From Actinomycetota bacterium (GTDB lineage: Bacteria > Actinomycetota > Actinomycetes > Nanopelagicales > Nanopelagicaceae): a DNA stretch of 35,829 nucleotides. A model generated the notes under the pieces. That model saw only the letters and a program-made list of their open reading frames with translations, made no database searches and had not been told where the DNA came from. The stretch spans positions 1 through 35,829 of the forward strand of contig JAPOKG010000008.1 in the NCBI GenBank assembly GCA_029977785.1, in the 5' to 3' direction. The position numbers and the translations under genes were made by a program. Below, piece after piece: positions 33,846-35,829 of this stretch (position 1 is its first letter; each line of letters starts with the position of its first letter).

Positions 33846-35115
33846 ATTTCTGTTCGCCCATAGAAGAATCGCGTACTTTCGGTGTGTACGGAGGTAACCC
33901 AGATTTCATTTGGCGCACCCCAGGTACAAAGAGCACTGCGGCGCAGATGGCGAGATGGAATACAGAAATTCCAATTAAGAGCGGTCGTTCACCGAGCCAA
34001 TCAGCCATCGGACCAGCAAGAGCCATTCCAAGTGGAAGTAAGCCAACTGTTCCCATGTAATCAATACTAAAAACTCGAGCTTGATACTCCGTAGGAACTT
34101 CTCGTTGCACAGTTGTGAACCAGAAAGCTTCCCAAGGGCCGACCGAGAATCCAGCTAAGAAGTAGGCCAAGAAGATGAATTCTCGAGAGGATGGAAAAGC
34201 TAAGGCAAGGGGTGCGAAGATAAATAGTCCCCACACAACAACTGCAACAGTTCCAGGATTCTTGATCTTGAGCTTGATGCTGATGATTGCTGAAATCAGA
34301 CCACCAGCGCTAAAGAGCGCGGCTGCTGTTGCATAGACAGCAGCAGTTCCGAAATCTCGCTTGGTGATTACCGGAAGCAAGACATTCTCAACACCTACAA
34401 CCATCAACAACTGAAAAGTTGCCATCACAATCATCGCTGCAATCCACTTGTAGTACCAAACAACGCGTAAACCTTCTTTTACCTCGTGCAGGAACTTCTC
34501 TGGCTCGCGATTATTATCTGCATTCCGATTCTCGTTGACCCTAAAAAGCATCGCAGCACCCAACAAGAAGAAACATGATGTAGCTATATACGTAACATGT
34601 GTGCCAAATGAAACGATCAGGACTCCAGCGATACCTGGACCCGCAATAGTTCCACCCTTCGTCGCAATCCCCCGCAGCACATTTCCAGCTGGTAATTGAT
34701 GATCAGGCAAGATGCTCGGCATGATTGCACCGACAGCGGGACCACCGAAGGCATCGCTGACTCCCATAAGAAAAACAATTCCGCCAAGTATCCAGAAAGA
34801 GATTGATTCGGGTTCAGCAAAGATAACGATGCTGCCAATTACTGCACGAAAACCATCAGCCACAATCAATACAGTCTTGCGTGGCAAACGATCTGCCCAG
34901 ACTCCACCAACTGGCGCAAAGAGCACTCCAGCAACGATGCGAACTCCGAGAATTAACCCGAGCACCGTGGCGCTGCCACCCGCATCAAGTACTGAGATTG
35001 CAAGAGCGATAGGAAATGCGGTCATCGCCACAATGGTCAGGACTGTTGAAAGCCAGAGGTTTCTGTAAGAGCGATTGGCAAAGAGAGAGCCCGGTTCGAA
35101 ATATTTCTTCAACAT
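33844..35115 (-). CDS. MFS transporter (MFS_3/EntS-like)
   Basis: 423 aa polytopic ORF; NRSYRNLWLSTVLTIVAMTAFPIALAISVLD, GGVWADRLPRKTVLIVADGFRA. Confidence 0.85.
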   Translation of the reverse strand: MLKKYFEPGSLFANRSYRNLWLSTVLTIVAMTAFPIALAISVLDAGGSATVLGLILGVRIVAGVLFAPVGGVWADRLPRKTVLIVADGFRAVIGSIVIFAEPESISFWILGGIVFLMGVSDAFGGPAVGAIMPSILPDHQLPAGNVLRGIATKGGTIAGPGIAGVLIVSFGTHVTYIATSCFFLLGAAMLFRVNENRNADNNREPEKFLHEVKEGLRVVWYYKWIAAMIVMATFQLLMVVGVENVLLPVITKRDFGTAAVYATAAALFSAGGLISAIISIKLKIKNPGTVAVVVWGLFIFAPLALAFPSSREFIFLAYFLAGFSVGPWEAFWFTTVQREVPTEYQARVFSIDYMGTVGLLPLGMALAGPMADWLGERPLLIGISVFHLAICAAVLFVPGVRQMKSGLPPYTPKVRDSSMGEQK

Positions 35116-35129
35116 TTCTCGCCGGGCTC
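35087..35129 (-). repeat. inverted repeat enclosing the start codon of the MFS gene
   Basis: GAGCCCGG (35087-35094) and CCGGGCTC (35122-35129), perfect 8 bp arms with the MFS ATG (35113-35115) in the loop, plus an internal GAAATATTTC palindrome. Confidence 0.7.
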
Positions 35130-35142
35130 GCTTTCTAATTTT

Positions 35143-35769
35143 TTACGCGGAAGGCTTAGCCTTACGTGAAGCCATAACCTTATCGATTAATCCGTACTCA
35201 ACTGCTTCAGCAGCGGTAAGAATTTTATCGCGCTCAATTTCGGCAGCGATCTGCTCAATTGTGCGGTTGGAATGCTTTGCCAGCATCGTCTCGAGGAGTC
35301 CACGCATACGCATGATTTCGCGCGCTTGGATTTCGATATCTGATGCCTGACCGCCACCTTCAGAAGATGGTTGGTGAATCAAGATACGTGAATGTTCTAG
35401 TCCATAGCGCTTACCTTTTGTTCCACCAGCAAGGATGATTGCTGCAGCTGATGCTGCTTGGCCAAGACAGATTGTGGTGATGTCTGGGCGAACAAATTGC
35501 ATGGTGTCATAAATCGCAGTTAGCGCCGTAAATGAGCCACCTGGTGAGTTGATGTAGATCGAGATATCGCGATCTGGATCCATGGACTCGAGGGTAAGGA
35601 GCTGCGCCATAACATCGTTTGCAACTGTGTCATCGATAGCCTGACCCAAGAAGATGATGCGCTCTTCGAAGAGCTTTGTGTAGGGATCAAGGCGCTTGTA
35701 ACCGTAGGCAGTCTTTTCTTCAATTGTTGGAAGAATGTAGCGGTTTGTAATTTCTTGAGCGTGCTTAAT
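35143..35769 (-). CDS. clpP: ATP-dependent Clp protease proteolytic subunit; apparent ATT start
   Basis: The listed ORF begins at TTG 35649, but the frame is open upstream and encodes conserved ClpP N-terminal sequence: [47 protein letters not shown]... . Catalytic GQAASAAA and LIHQPS; ends [17 protein letters not shown]. Confidence 0.9.
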   Translation of the reverse strand: MKHAQEITNRYILPTIEEKTAYGYKRLDPYTKLFEERIIFLGQAIDDTVANDVMAQLLTLESMDPDRDISIYINSPGGSFTALTAIYDTMQFVRPDITTICLGQAASAAAIILAGGTKGKRYGLEHSRILIHQPSSEGGGQASDIEIQAREIMRMRGLLETMLAKHSNRTIEQIAAEIERDKILTAAEAVEYGLIDKVMASRKAKPSA

Positions 35770-35828
35770 TACTTCTTACCTCCCGCAATTTGGCCTTCGT
35801 TTGTTGCAATGTGATCAATAAATCCGTA
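35769..35828 (-). CDS. clpP: C-terminal end of a second, upstream ClpP paralog (partial)
   Basis: Minus strand [19 protein letters not shown]: YGxID near the C-terminus is typical of ClpP, and tandem clpP genes are common in Actinobacteria. Only 19 aa visible. Confidence 0.65.
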   Translation of the reverse strand, partial: YGFIDHIATNEGQIAGGKK

Positions 35829-35829
35829 T

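Noticed and set aside
35143-35649. clpP as a genuinely N-terminally truncated or degraded 168 aa gene, as in the ORF track
   Set aside because: The open frame upstream encodes the conserved ClpP N-terminal sequence up to the TAATT junction, so an alternative start (or a sequencing error in ATG) explains it better than truncation.

Overview
Chromosomal window from an actinobacterium. Gene content and order fit a small-genome freshwater acI/Nanopelagicales-like lineage, but that taxonomic call is inference. Almost all genes are on the minus strand, and they are mostly housekeeping. Reading along the minus strand, the blocks are: tandem clpP genes (one partial) - MFS - clpX - valS - folC - DUF4233 - ndk - mreB - mreC - mreD - pbp2 - rodA; rne/rng; rplU - rpmA - obg - proB - proA; gatC - gatA - gatB; a plus-strand DHA2-type MFS gene convergent with gatB; ilvD; and a branched-chain amino acid operon ilvB - ilvN - ilvC - serA - leuB - ilvE - cimA (partial). 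No CRISPR array, mobile element, tRNA or rRNA was seen. The most interesting signals are regulatory and small-scale. (1) An unannotated Val-rich leader peptide (MQSALSVVTESVVSVVVIR*) is followed by a hairpin and a perfect Rho-independent terminator upstream of ilvB, which looks like a transcription attenuator whose leader mRNA would itself be leaderless. (2) A clpP gene apparently starts at ATT in a TAATT stop/start overlap. (3) A TAnnnT-N6/7-start geometry recurs and predicts leaderless mRNAs for ilvL, ilvD, gatC, ndk, clpX and valS. (4) The IlvN subunit is short (99 aa). (5) Structured 5' UTRs precede rplU and rne.
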